A model generated the notes under the pieces. It was not told where the DNA came from, searched no databases, and worked only from the letters and a program-made list of their open reading frames with translations. Of a DNA stretch of 48,870 bases, positions 8,919-17,721 are shown piece after piece; positions within the stretch are counted from its first letter, which is position 1, and each line of letters opens with the position of its first letter. The position numbers and the translations under genes were made by a program. Source of the DNA: a virus; IMG/VR virus record IMGVR_UViG_3300043446_001953, positions 1-48,870 of that record. One strand, 5' to 3'.

Positions 8919-9437
8919 TTAACCGATAGCCCAGTAGTAACTGCTGTTGTTAGAGTCGTAATTCACCAAAACGCACCAATGAACAGCGGCGTTGTTGATG
9001 CTGTGGGACGTATTGCTTCCATTAATCCAGTTGTTCGTATTGGCGTTAATGGTCGAATTTGGGTACCCAGTGCTAGCAACTGCGAACCTATCACCGACCT
9101 GCCAAGAGCCAGACTGTCCATCAAGATTGATGTAGTTGCCCATGCCACCTCCAAGGGTGATGGTTCCGTTGTTGATTGAAGCCCTGTCTGGGGTCCAAGT
9201 CGAATCTACGACGTTATAGGTTGGAACAGTGTACGAGTACGGAGGGATGTTTCCGATTGCCTGATTTACTACGTACGAGATGTTGCTGTCTGTCTCGCTT
9301 GTTGAATAGACACCAAGGTTAGTCCTAGCGGTACCAGCGTTTTGCAGGTCCGCAAGGTTCTGAGCCATCTTCAGGGCTGAAGGGTCTTCTTCGACAGTGA
9401 TGCCCCCTACACCACCGCCACCGCTATAGATAGGCAT
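8919..9437 (-). CDS. Tail fibre-like protein (172 aa)
   Basis: The N-terminus is Gly-rich (MPIYSGGGGVGG). It is followed at ~27-43 by NLADLQNAGTARTNLGV, a classic phage tail-fibre motif (NL.DL.NA.TAR.NLG). The remainder is Asn/Ser/Thr/Tyr-rich and beta-structured, and ends NNSSYYWAIG. The motif is well known from trimeric fibre shafts, so a receptor-binding or fibre-attachment role is likely. At 172 residues it is short for a full fibre, and receptor recognition may be shared with the neighbouring fibre-like products. The start overlaps the preceding stop as TAATG. Confidence 0.85.
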   Translation of the reverse strand: MPIYSGGGGVGGITVEEDPSALKMAQNLADLQNAGTARTNLGVYSTSETDSNISYVVNQAIGNIPPYSYTVPTYNVVDSTWTPDRASINNGTITLGGGMGNYINLDGQSGSWQVGDRFAVASTGYPNSTINANTNNWINGSNTSHSINNAAVHWCVLVNYDSNNSSYYWAIG

Positions 9438-9730
9438 TACTGTGAGTAGTGGTACACGTAGCCGTTGCCAGTAGTCCAGACCTGACCATTGTAGCCATTG
9501 AACTCAAGGGAACCGCCGTCGTATGAGGTGAGCGTGGAAGCAGCCTTAAGGTAGATGGGATTGCCACTGCCATCGGGCTGAAGGTACACCGCAAGGGCGG
9601 TAGTGCCAGTGTTCATGATGCCGAACAGCCTTCGGTTGCGGACGGAGTCAAGGACAAGAGCCTTGGAAGCGTTCGCAAACGTCGTGACGTCGACATTCGG
9701 GATTTGGTTAGGTAGATAGACGTGGGACAT
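9437..9730 (-). CDS. Small beta-rich structural protein (97 aa)
   Basis: Begins MSHVYLPNQIPNVDVTTFAN. It contains RNRRLFGIMNTGTTALAVYL, then a Gly/Tyr-rich C-terminal half ending YVYHYSQ. The pattern (arginine-rich strand, NTGTT turn, hydrophobic strand) resembles small beta-sandwich proteins seen next to phage fibre genes. No family can be assigned with certainty. It follows the adaptor gene after a 4-base gap and overlaps the fibre gene as TAATG. Confidence 0.7.
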   Translation of the reverse strand: MSHVYLPNQIPNVDVTTFANASKALVLDSVRNRRLFGIMNTGTTALAVYLQPDGSGNPIYLKAASTLTSYDGGSLEFNGYNGQVWTTGNGYVYHYSQ

Positions 9731-9734
9731 TTGA

Positions 9735-10487
9735 TTAGTATGTTCTGAAATTGATGCGTCGGGTTTGACCTTGTTGCCTGAGGGCTTGGTCTACCGCTTG
9801 GTCGAGCGCTTGGTTGCAGTCGGCTTCCGCACTTTGGGCAAGTTCCTGTTGACCTTGCGAGCGCTGGTAGTCGGCATGGACTCCGTGGATGACATAGGAG
9901 TGAAAAAGTTTAGGAATTTGAATCTTTTGCCAAGTACCGAGAGGAGGGGTGACGCCAGTCGTAGGAGTCGTGCCAGTGTATTCATAGAAATCCCCCAAGG
10001 AAGGAGTGCCTTCCTTCGGGACAAGTGCAGTCTGGATGGTGTCAGCGGCTCCAGCATCGTAGTAAACCTGAGCACCAGTGCTGTAAGTCACAGTGGACGA
10101 CCACGGATTGCCGAAAAGCCTAGGAGCATCTAGACGATACTCGACCCAGACATCAGTATCCATGTCGTTCGCTAGGTAAAGGTCCCCATTGTAGATGGAG
10201 AAGTCCTTTTCGATGCAGTTATGGGCTAATGGGTCCCTGTTCCAGACGGCTTGAATCTGACCGACTCCCGCTGGAAGTGTGACCTTGCGCCTCTCGTCGA
10301 CGATTTCGCTGGAGCATTTGACGTACCTTTTGAGGTCGTACCAGTCTTGGGCTTCCCAGATGGTCTGGAGACGCCTAGAAGCGAAATCACGGACAGTAGC
10401 GAACCTGTCGAGGGTAGTAAGGTTCCTGTCCAGACCGCAGAGTTGCAGTGCCGTGTACAGGATGTCGCTGAAATAGGTGGTCTTCAT
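9735..10487 (-). CDS. Head-tail adaptor/tail tubular-type protein (250 aa)
   Basis: Begins MKTTYFSDILYTALQLCGLD, with a helical N-terminus (RFATVRDFASRRLQTIWEAQDW), a beta-rich middle (VWVEYRLDAPRLFG, WSSTVTYSTGAQVYY) and a helical Gln/Ala-rich C-terminus (ADCNQALDQAVDQALRQQG). Helix, beta insert, helix is the layout of podoviral adaptor proteins (T7 gp11-like, P22 gp4-like) that bind below the portal. Gene order after the capsid gene supports this. The start overlaps the preceding stop (ATGA). The assignment is inferred from architecture, not from a signature motif. Confidence 0.7.
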   Translation of the reverse strand: MKTTYFSDILYTALQLCGLDRNLTTLDRFATVRDFASRRLQTIWEAQDWYDLKRYVKCSSEIVDERRKVTLPAGVGQIQAVWNRDPLAHNCIEKDFSIYNGDLYLANDMDTDVWVEYRLDAPRLFGNPWSSTVTYSTGAQVYYDAGAADTIQTALVPKEGTPSLGDFYEYTGTTPTTGVTPPLGTWQKIQIPKLFHSYVIHGVHADYQRSQGQQELAQSAEADCNQALDQAVDQALRQQGQTRRINFRTY

Positions 10488-10855
10488 TTGATTTCGACGC
10501 CGTAGGCATCGTACAGTTTCCTGTTTCCGTTCACACGGACAGTCGTGTTGACCGCTTTGGAGTTAACTTTGCATTCAGGATTGTCCCGCATGAATTCTGC
10601 GACGAACTTCTTATCCTTCCAACAGGCGTAACCAAGCCTTTGTCCCCAGTAATGATACGAATCCGCAGGGATTCGCATGGAAAGTTGACCCAACCCTTCG
10701 ACATGACCATGGTGGAGCCTGTTTAACTCCCCCATCATCTTGCGTTGGGTATGGGCTTGAACTTTACGGAGTTCCCATCCCGTCCGAAACTCTTTTAGCA
10801 TGGGGACTAAAAGGTCGGACGGAATGGATTCATGGATGGATTGAATACCAGCCAT
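10484..10855 (-). CDS. Small conserved phage protein downstream of the capsid gene (123 aa)
   Basis: Mainly helical, begins MAGIQSIHESIPSDLLVPML, and contains YHYWGQRLGYACWKDKKF followed by REFxRDNPEC-like text (AEFMRDNPECKV). That HYWG.+LGY.CW.D..F...F..DNPE pattern occurs in small phage proteins next to capsid genes. Their function is not established as far as I know. The start has AAAAGGAGC directly before ATG, one of the few SD-like stretches here, though only two bases away. The stop overlaps the adaptor start (ATGA). No signal or membrane segment is visible. Confidence 0.8.
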   Translation of the reverse strand: MAGIQSIHESIPSDLLVPMLKEFRTGWELRKVQAHTQRKMMGELNRLHHGHVEGLGQLSMRIPADSYHYWGQRLGYACWKDKKFVAEFMRDNPECKVNSKAVNTTVRVNGNRKLYDAYGVEIK

Positions 10856-10867
10856 GCTCCTTTTGCT

Positions 10868-12295
10868 TTAGGTCAGCAAACCGCCGTTAGCCGTGGACGC
10901 CCTGTAGTCGAACATGCCGAAGGTCAGGGGCGAGTTGACGACCAGAGCCGCCATCGCTTCCATCATTCGACGAGGACCACCACCATTTTCGGTGAGTTCA
11001 CGGACCTGAGCGATGTTACCGCCGTAGCGGATTTCGAGCATGTCCCAAGGGATGATGAAGCCCTTGCACTTGGCGTTGTTGGCGTGGAGGTTGACGTAGA
11101 CCTTGGCTTCGGCTTCGGTGGCGAAGCGAGCCGCAACAGCATTGGCGGTGTTATAGGCGACACGCTCATACTTGTTGGTGGTAGCGTCCTTCAGCCAGAC
11201 GAGGTTCTTGTTTGCGCCGTTAAGACCAGCGCCATTGGAGGCGACGTCTGCGGCACTGTAGACGCCATCGACGACGGCATAGCGACCAGTGGTGGTGTAA
11301 GAAGCACCAGTAGCACCAGCACCGCAATCAACGATGGTGTAGGGGTTCACGCCAGCATGGAGGAACTGGGAAGGAACGAGAGCCAACTTACCGAAGTCGC
11401 CTTCGAAGTAGTCGACGGACGCCTTGATGATGTCCGAGTTGCCGTCACGATTGACGTTAATCTTCGAGGTGAGGGCAGGTTCAGTCTTCGTGTAGACGAG
11501 GTTGGTAAACTGACGCTTTAGGGCAGTACCAACGACGGCTTCATGGTTCTTGAACTGACCAGTCTGCTCGTAGACCGAGGTCATGACGTCCTGAACGTCG
11601 TTTTCACCGAGTTGGTCGACAGTCTGACCAGTACCGATGATGGACGAGGCAGGGGTGCGGAAGTTGGCACCGATGGAACGGATTTCCTGTTGCTGGGAGC
11701 CATACTTCTGCTGGGTATTGGTGCTAGCAGAGAGAAGGTCGCTCTTAATCCAAGCCGTGAGGCATCGGGTGCGGTACGGAGTAACGCCATCGTCGAGAGC
11801 AGGGAGAACGTCGGACGTGAAGGTAAGTTCCATCGAACGCTTGAGGTCGATGGTAGCCTTAGCCAACTGACGGCTGAGTTCATCCTTGACGCCAGCGATG
11901 TTCAGGAGGTCCTGCGTCAGGTTAGAGACGTGGACAGCCCTACGGAACATGTGGATGTTGTTTTCCACTTCTTCCCTGTAACCAATGGTGTACTGCTTGA
12001 ACGCAGAATTGGTCGAAGGATTCGTTGGGTCGACGTCAGCGCCGTCAAGGACGCCGAGTTCGATGGATGGGTCAGGGTTGCGGTCGACCTGCCAGCGGAA
12101 CGTAGTATTCCCAGGCTTGGAACCACGCTTTGCCATCGAGGTGATGGGCGTGTCCTTGGCGTCGACGTTGGCGATGAGGTCCGAGAGTTCTTCACGGATA
12201 CCGATGCGACCAGTCTTGACGCCACTGCGGGTGTCGATGTCGCCCTGCGGAAGCGGACGCTTGTTCTGGAATTGGGACTCGAATAGAGAAGCCAT
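10868..12295 (-). CDS. Major capsid protein, SU10/DUF5309-like (475 aa)
   Basis: Forms the icosahedral shell. The N-terminal part has REELSDLIANVDAKDTP (~35-51) followed by TSMAKRGSKPGNTTFRWQVD, a hallmark of SU10-type (DUF5309-like) HK97-fold coat proteins. A beta/alpha region with VDQLGENDVQDVMTSVYEQT (~220) and a C-terminal domain with GFIIPWDMLEIRYGGN (~415) follow. Length is within the usual range. It lies directly downstream of the scaffold-like gene, as expected. The leader is SD-free (ATCACACACACATG). Arginine codons at the 5' end are mostly CGT/CGC (8 of the first 10), unlike the AGG-rich giant gene, which fits high expression. Confidence 0.9.
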   Translation of the reverse strand: MASLFESQFQNKRPLPQGDIDTRSGVKTGRIGIREELSDLIANVDAKDTPITSMAKRGSKPGNTTFRWQVDRNPDPSIELGVLDGADVDPTNPSTNSAFKQYTIGYREEVENNIHMFRRAVHVSNLTQDLLNIAGVKDELSRQLAKATIDLKRSMELTFTSDVLPALDDGVTPYRTRCLTAWIKSDLLSASTNTQQKYGSQQQEIRSIGANFRTPASSIIGTGQTVDQLGENDVQDVMTSVYEQTGQFKNHEAVVGTALKRQFTNLVYTKTEPALTSKINVNRDGNSDIIKASVDYFEGDFGKLALVPSQFLHAGVNPYTIVDCGAGATGASYTTTGRYAVVDGVYSAADVASNGAGLNGANKNLVWLKDATTNKYERVAYNTANAVAARFATEAEAKVYVNLHANNAKCKGFIIPWDMLEIRYGGNIAQVRELTENGGGPRRMMEAMAALVVNSPLTFGMFDYRASTANGGLLT

Positions 12296-12315
12296 GTGTG
12301 TGTGATAGATTAGGG

Positions 12316-13332
12316 TTAGACGAACTTTGACTTAAACACGTCGGCTAATGCGTCGATGGTGCCAGTGCGTCGGAAGTTTTCGGAACTACGTTGCGCTTCG
12401 ACTTGGTCACGACGTGGGGTCGGACGTGGTGCCGAAGACATTGCCCTAGGCTGAACAGGTGCGGTAGGCTGGATACCCTGCCTAGCATTCTGCTTTTGCT
12501 TTTGGTACATGGACATGCCCAATGCCAACTGTGCCGCATAAATCTCGTAGTCTGGGAACTGCTTGATTTGAGGAACCGCTTCGATAAACTTCTTGGCGAT
12601 GTTCGCCCTCTTGTCGGTCGGGTCGTCGAGCCATGGGAACTCCTGCTTAGCCTTAACCTTGTATTCACGCTTTGCGGTGACGTACTGGGCTTGTTCTGGC
12701 AGGTATTCTTCAAGAGCCCTAAGAGATTCGACCTTCGCCTTGGCGATTTCCTCTCTGGACATGTGGTGCTGGGGGTCACCTTCGTAGTAGCCGTCGGGAT
12801 AGCGCTCGCAAAACAAGCGGACCTTCCTGAATTTCTCGTACTCGGCAGTGATTTTATCCTCGGAATCCAGATTTTTGTATGGGTTTGGACTCCTTGGCTC
12901 TGCCTGTGAACGCTTGAGACTTTCAAGTTCTTCCTCTAGTTTCTTAGCCCTTTCCTCTGCTTCACGACGCAAGGCGGTAAGTTTGGAAATCCGCTTGTCC
13001 ACGCCCCTTGGGACGTGTTCTTCGTGGGTTTCTGCTTCATTTTCCGCTTCGCTTTCGTTTGCCATCTCTGGTTCTTCGGAAGCGGTTTCATCCGAGGAAT
13101 ACAATTCCCCAGTTTCTACCTCTTCTTCTTCACCATTGTAGGCGTTTTCCGACTCATTCGTTTCGGTGCTGTCGGGCACCGCCTTGGTCTGTCCGTCAGA
13201 CAGGGCTCGCATGAAGAAATCAGCGAGATTTGATGCTTGGGAAGCGTCGGAGTTCGCTTCTTGCGTGGTCATGGAGGAATTAGGCTCGACCCCAAGTTCG
13301 AGTTCAGCGTTTGGCTGTTGGTTGTTGTCCAT
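12316..13332 (-). CDS. Scaffold-like capsid assembly protein (338 aa)
   Basis: Residues 1-115 are Asn/Gln/Ser/Glu-rich and very acidic (NGEEEEVETGE, SEAENEAETHEEH). A highly charged coiled coil follows (~118-150, LRREAEERAKKLEEELESLK), then a helical region, and finally a Gln/Pro/Arg-rich basic tail ending DVFKSKFV. An acidic disordered start, long coiled coil and basic C-terminal coat-binding tail are the classic scaffold layout. The position between portal and capsid genes agrees. A scaffold guides procapsid assembly and leaves before packaging. No protease motif is visible. Confidence 0.85.
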   Translation of the reverse strand: MDNNQQPNAELELGVEPNSSMTTQEANSDASQASNLADFFMRALSDGQTKAVPDSTETNESENAYNGEEEEVETGELYSSDETASEEPEMANESEAENEAETHEEHVPRGVDKRISKLTALRREAEERAKKLEEELESLKRSQAEPRSPNPYKNLDSEDKITAEYEKFRKVRLFCERYPDGYYEGDPQHHMSREEIAKAKVESLRALEEYLPEQAQYVTAKREYKVKAKQEFPWLDDPTDKRANIAKKFIEAVPQIKQFPDYEIYAAQLALGMSMYQKQKQNARQGIQPTAPVQPRAMSSAPRPTPRRDQVEAQRSSENFRRTGTIDALADVFKSKFV

Positions 13333-13433
13333 AGTCAGGGTTTTGTGCTCCCAGAAGCGAGAGTAGTTGAATGCCTATGTCTTGATGAATCAAGACGACA
13401 GCACGTTGTTGAGCGGTTTGAGTCGCTTTCCGT

Positions 13434-13685
13434 TTAAGACATGTGCTTTTGAGCCTCTTCACGGAGTTTCTGAAACTCCAAAAGCAGGTCATTGATTGCG
13501 TCCATGCGTCCAGCGGAGTGGATTCGTGCCTCACCAAGCGTATTTGCCGACATGACCTTGCTCATCTCGATTTGAAGAGCCAAGTCGCACACGACAAGCA
13601 TGCCCTTATACAGGTCAGCGGACTCCTGAGACCTGAACATGAAGGCTTTGATGGCGTCTACCTTGGCGTTGTTCTGTTCGCTCAT
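13434..13685 (-). CDS. Small helical protein between portal and scaffold (83 aa)
   Basis: Begins MSEQNNAKVDAIKAFMF. All-helical with an amphipathic pattern and ends EFQKLREEAQKHMS. No family recognised. The start overlaps the portal stop (ATGA), so the two are probably translated together. A 101-base space (13333-13433) with no convincing gene separates it from the scaffold gene. A head-assembly role is inferred from position only. Confidence 0.75.
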   Translation of the reverse strand: MSEQNNAKVDAIKAFMFRSQESADLYKGMLVVCDLALQIEMSKVMSANTLGEARIHSAGRMDAINDLLLEFQKLREEAQKHMS

Positions 13686-15907
13686 AGAAGGGTATTAGGG
13701 ATTTGTGGCTGTTGTGAGCCCTGCTCCTGAGGTTGCGCTTGCGCTTGCTCTTCCTGAACCTTTCCGAATTCCTCCTGAATCTTTTCGGAGGCTGGAGAAA
13801 CGCCAATCCTTCCGATTTGGGCGTTCTTTTCTTGGTCTACAGAGAACTGCAACTGCTTCATGTAGTTCTGGAACAGGATTTGGAAGATTTGGTCGCTTTG
13901 CAAAGCCTGTTGTGCCTTCGGGTTCTTCTGTAGGACGTCCTGAGCAAACTGCAACTTGCTGGAAGCGGCTGGGTCGTTTTCGACGTACGAAGCCTCGTTG
14001 CCAAGCATCATCAAGCCTATGTCGCTGACGACGTCCTTGTACAGTTTCTGGGACGCAGTGGCTTGGTCGATGACCAGTTCACGTGCCGCATCTGGGCTGA
14101 TGGACTCGATGACCAACTTGACCAACTTGTTCCTGTCGATGATACCGCCAGAATCAAGCGGAACGACAGTCTTGATGATGGCTTCGAGTTTCTTCTGCAC
14201 AAACTCAGGGTCGGTGTCCCTGACGTCAAACCTGACGTTGAAGTCATACTGGCTGTGGATGTCAGACATGCCCTGCTTTAGCGGGGTATTGGTGACTCGG
14301 ACAATCTGCTCTTCTGGCATGAACTGAAGGCAAAGGGCGAACATCTGACCGAAGACCTTGGTCCAGAACGAAAGCCAATGGTCGACCTGAAGTTGCTTAA
14401 GCATCTGGATTTTGGTCGGGTCAATGGCTTCGCCTACCGCAAAACCATAGTAGTTTCCTAGGTTCTGCTCAACCTGTGCGATTACTTGGAACGCCATGTT
14501 TGCGTCACCGCTTGGGCGGTCTAGCCAAGTGTAGTCGTCCTTGTTCGAAACAGGCAGGATTTGCGCTGGAGCGATGCGGTTAAGGGCTCCGATACGCTTG
14601 ACCACCTTGATGGGAGGCACGACCTCAAAGGCAGTCCTATCCCTGATGGCGTCATGCTGAGCCTTAACTTCGTCCTGCTCGGTCTTGTTGATTTCTGGGA
14701 TGCCCCTAGACTCCGCTACAGCCCTGCGATGCCTTTCACGCCTGAACTCTGTGAACGGATACTCTCCATGAGCGTAGTTAAGAATGTCCTGCTTTGCGTA
14801 AAGACCTTCCCCCACCCTAGGAGAAAAGACAGTATAGTAGATGGCAGGAATGTCATCGTTGTCCAACTGCCTGTAGTATGCCCAAACGACCTCGCAAAGG
14901 TTGTCGCCACGCTGGATGTTCGAGTTGAGCATCGTGGTGGTTGGAACAAGGTTGGGGTCGTTGAAGTAGTAGTGGTTTCCTAGGTTGTTGGCGACAGCCT
15001 CAACCCATTCCTGATTCCATCCAGCGACCTTGGCGGTAGACCTTAATTCCACTTCGGTCATGTACTGCCTACGGAAGATTACTCGGGCTTTTTGCAAATC
15101 CGTCGTCTCAGGTGGGAAACAGATTTCGTCGAATGGCTTGAGAGCCTCGACCACAGGAAGGTTCTTGCTTAGGTACTGTTCTGGCATCTCGCCTACGCCA
15201 GTTTCCCTCATCTGTTTGACGAACTTCCTGAGGTCCTTCACCTTCATGTCCTTTAAGTAGTCCCTTACGAGGGATACGGCATACTCTTCCTTGGAAGGGT
15301 CCATGATGGCTTCCACCAACTTCGAGAAGTTCCCTTCACCTCCCTGCTGTTGTTCTTCAATAGCCATCTGCTGAAGTTCGGTCATCTGCATCGACTGGAT
15401 TCGCACGGACATCTGCTGTTCCCAAGTAGTCTGAACGACAGACCATCCATAGGTAAGGGCATAGTCAGCCGCAAGTTCGGCTTCCCTGTGCAGTTCCTGC
15501 TTCATCTTGGTCTCTACCAGCCAGCGCATCAGGTTGGTCGCAGAAGCAGCAGCCATGGTGTCGCTGATTTCGGTGCCACCGACCTTTAGAGTACAGCCCT
15601 TGAAGGACGTCATCAACAGAGCCTTCTGGTCGTTGATTAGCCTGTCGACGAGCCTGACACGAACGTCGGACGCACCCTCGAATGGGAATGCTGGGTCGCC
15701 GTCAGGACGTGCCCAAGAGTGCTTCTTGCCGTCTTCGGTCTGACCAGACCAGCGGGCAAGCCTGATGTCGTCGGCGATGTTCATCTTCGACACCATCGTG
15801 CCGAAGTACGCAGAACGCTCGTACTCTTCCGTCAGGAGTTGGATGTCTGGCTTTTCCTTGTGGTATGCCAGTTTGTCGGCGTTAGGTGCGGGGCTGTTGA
15901 ATTTCAT
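13682..15907 (-). CDS. Portal protein (741 aa)
   Basis: Forms the dodecameric ring through which DNA enters and leaves the head, and to which terminase and the adaptor bind. The length (741) matches large podoviral portals. Residues ~60-110 contain SGQTEDGKKHSWARPDGDPAFPFEGASDVRVRLVD, a P22-like portal opening. Further features are VSLVRDYLKDMK (~215), FDEICFPPETTDLQKARVIFRRQYMTEVEL (~255-285) and a long helical stem toward the C-terminus. A Gln-rich tail follows (EEQAQAQPQEQGSQQPQ), typical of barrel-forming portals. It lies between terminase and scaffold genes. The leader lacks an SD (CAAATCCAATTCCAATG). Confidence 0.9.
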   Translation of the reverse strand: MKFNSPAPNADKLAYHKEKPDIQLLTEEYERSAYFGTMVSKMNIADDIRLARWSGQTEDGKKHSWARPDGDPAFPFEGASDVRVRLVDRLINDQKALLMTSFKGCTLKVGGTEISDTMAAASATNLMRWLVETKMKQELHREAELAADYALTYGWSVVQTTWEQQMSVRIQSMQMTELQQMAIEEQQQGGEGNFSKLVEAIMDPSKEEYAVSLVRDYLKDMKVKDLRKFVKQMRETGVGEMPEQYLSKNLPVVEALKPFDEICFPPETTDLQKARVIFRRQYMTEVELRSTAKVAGWNQEWVEAVANNLGNHYYFNDPNLVPTTTMLNSNIQRGDNLCEVVWAYYRQLDNDDIPAIYYTVFSPRVGEGLYAKQDILNYAHGEYPFTEFRRERHRRAVAESRGIPEINKTEQDEVKAQHDAIRDRTAFEVVPPIKVVKRIGALNRIAPAQILPVSNKDDYTWLDRPSGDANMAFQVIAQVEQNLGNYYGFAVGEAIDPTKIQMLKQLQVDHWLSFWTKVFGQMFALCLQFMPEEQIVRVTNTPLKQGMSDIHSQYDFNVRFDVRDTDPEFVQKKLEAIIKTVVPLDSGGIIDRNKLVKLVIESISPDAARELVIDQATASQKLYKDVVSDIGLMMLGNEASYVENDPAASSKLQFAQDVLQKNPKAQQALQSDQIFQILFQNYMKQLQFSVDQEKNAQIGRIGVSPASEKIQEEFGKVQEEQAQAQPQEQGSQQPQIPNTLL

Positions 15908-16091
15908 TGGAATTGGATTTGATGAATGCCACTAGGTCGTCTCGGTAGAACATGTGCTGACCTCCGACTGTCTTGAAGGTCTTTACGAGGCACTTGTTCC
16001 TCATCCTGACGAGCGTGGACTTGGAAAGGTTGAAGATGCGTACGGCGTCAGCCAGACGCAGGAGCGGAGGGGTTTCTTTGGGGATTTCCAT
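15882..16091 (-). CDS. Small MerR/excisionase-type HTH protein (69 aa)
   Basis: A compact winged-HTH: PPLLRLADAVRIFNLSKSTLVRMRNK (~8-33) gives helix-turn-helix, and VKTFKTVGGQHMFYRDDLVAFIK (~36-58) gives the wing and final helix. This layout is shared by HTH_17-type excisionases and small DNA-binding proteins. It sits between the terminase large subunit and portal genes, joined to the former by TAACATG and overlapping the latter by 26 bases. No integrase is present, so excisionase is unlikely. A packaging-recognition (small terminase-like) or late regulatory role is possible but unproven. Confidence 0.8.
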   Translation of the reverse strand: MEIPKETPPLLRLADAVRIFNLSKSTLVRMRNKCLVKTFKTVGGQHMFYRDDLVAFIKSNSNEIQQPRT

Positions 16092-16092
16092 G

Positions 16093-17721
16093 TTAGTAAG
16101 AGCCTCCTCCGACGGCTCGGTACGAGTCCGTACCGCCGTATTCTGGGTTCATGACCGCCAGATACCTAAGGGTATCGATTGGGTCCTTGCTTGCGCCCTT
16201 TTCGGCGTCCAAGCCAGTCCACTCCCTTAGGCACCAAATCAGGTTATGGCAGTCTTCCGAGATGAAAAGTTTTGGTTGATTGACCGCACTTATGGGCTGA
16301 TTTGGGTCATACGAAAACCAGTCGTTGATGATTGAGATGCCCTGCTCCAACTTGAGACCTGCGGCTGGTGTGAAGTACATTGGGATTTCGCCATCGTCCA
16401 GCAATTGAATCAACGTACTACCGCCTTCCTTCTGGATGACGTTCGTACCGCCAGCCCTAGGGTCGATGAACCTATCGGCGATTTCCTCGCCGTTCTCAAG
16501 GTCTAGGATGTGAGCCTTGATTTCATCGAGACCCATCCCAGAGCCTTGACGCTGTGCTGGACCCTGTTTGCCGTCGTGCTTTTCGCCAGCCATAGCCCAC
16601 TCACCCATACTTATGTCAGGCCATTCTCGATACACAAACTTGTTGCCAAACTCGTCCACACGCATCCATAGCATGAACCAGTTTCTTGCGCCCGCAGGGT
16701 CGACAGCCATGTAATTTGTGCCTTCCTCTGGGATTTGGTCCTGTGGGATGATGTTTGGTTCGCCGAACCTAGGGAACTGCGAGCCAGAAAGAGACTCTGC
16801 CCAGCCATAGGCACGAATCTTGACCTCGTAAGGACCACGACCACGCAGGGCTAACTTGATTTGCTCGAACGGAGAGTACTTGTTCAGTTCCGAATGGAAC
16901 CAGATTACCCCAGCCGCACCCTTTGAGCACTTAGCCGTGTACGGCATATGACCCTTTGGGATGCTAGGTACGTTCTGCGTATCAGGTAAAAGGGTAGCAG
17001 GTAGGGTCTTTTTGATGCGACAGCCAGCGATGTAGTCCTTGACGACTGGCGTGAATCCAGTGATTGGCGTGAAGGTGATAATCATCTTACCGCTTCGGGT
17101 AGCCAAGCGGTACCTGAGGGTTTCCACCCAGTCTGACGGAACCAACTCGTCGCACCAAATCAGGTCAGGTTCGCCACCTTCGATGACCTTCTTTTCCTGA
17201 CCATAGTTCATGAAGAAGCACTGGGAGCGATTCGGCAAAACGAACGTCGCATCCGTAAATCCGTTCTTCTGAGAGTACTGGATGTTCGTGACCTTCGTCT
17301 TCTTGGCGTTCTTGAACTCAGGAGGCATGTATTTCCAGATGACCGCCTGTTGCATCTGGATGGAAGTCTGGGAAGTCGTGTGTAGGCACCAAATTCGGCT
17401 TTCTGGTCTAGTGCACAGCAACTGCATAACACGCTTTGCGGCGTATTCCGTCTTTCCAGCGCGATTACCGCCCATGATGAGCAGTTCCGTGCCATTCATC
17501 AGAATCTCGTCGGCGTCAGCCCAGCAATCTGGCTCAAATCCATGCCTGTATGGGTCTTGGGTCTCCGCTTGAATCTTTTCCTCACGTCGCTTGAGGATTT
17601 CCGCAACGGCTTCTGGACCGATTTCGTTGGCAATACCTACCAACTCATCCTCAGTTGGCAAATGAATGACAGGATGCTTGGTAAGTTCGATTCCACCGAT
17701 TTGTACCTTGTCGAACCCCAT
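16093..17721 (-). CDS. terL: Terminase large subunit (542 aa)
   Basis: ATPase-nuclease motor that packages DNA into the procapsid. Walker A is MGGNRAGKTEYA (~77-88), and Walker B with catalytic Glu is PDLIWCDELVP (~190-200). RNase H-like nuclease acidic residues appear in YMAVDPAGARNW (~348) and FIDPRAGGTNV (~435). The start is set at 17721, where ATG overlaps the upstream stop (TGATG). A longer reading from 17832 has an unlikely His/Asn/Arg-rich start. Length fits podoviral TerL. It lies just upstream of the small HTH gene and portal. Ends VGGGSY. Confidence 0.95.
   Translation of the reverse strand: MGFDKVQIGGIELTKHPVIHLPTEDELVGIANEIGPEAVAEILKRREEKIQAETQDPYRHGFEPDCWADADEILMNGTELLIMGGNRAGKTEYAAKRVMQLLCTRPESRIWCLHTTSQTSIQMQQAVIWKYMPPEFKNAKKTKVTNIQYSQKNGFTDATFVLPNRSQCFFMNYGQEKKVIEGGEPDLIWCDELVPSDWVETLRYRLATRSGKMIITFTPITGFTPVVKDYIAGCRIKKTLPATLLPDTQNVPSIPKGHMPYTAKCSKGAAGVIWFHSELNKYSPFEQIKLALRGRGPYEVKIRAYGWAESLSGSQFPRFGEPNIIPQDQIPEEGTNYMAVDPAGARNWFMLWMRVDEFGNKFVYREWPDISMGEWAMAGEKHDGKQGPAQRQGSGMGLDEIKAHILDLENGEEIADRFIDPRAGGTNVIQKEGGSTLIQLLDDGEIPMYFTPAAGLKLEQGISIINDWFSYDPNQPISAVNQPKLFISEDCHNLIWCLREWTGLDAEKGASKDPIDTLRYLAVMNPEYGGTDSYRAVGGGSY

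Noticed and set aside
10832-12305. Long plus-strand frames (229, 247 and 106 codons) opposite the capsid gene
   Set aside because: The capsid protein on the other strand has clear SU10-type motifs. The plus frames are Val/Asp/Gly-rich mirror images with no recognisable fold.
13304-13537. Minus-strand frame between scaffold and the 83-residue gene
   Set aside because: Its upstream half is antiphase to a better-supported gene and the part in the 101-base gap has no plausible start.
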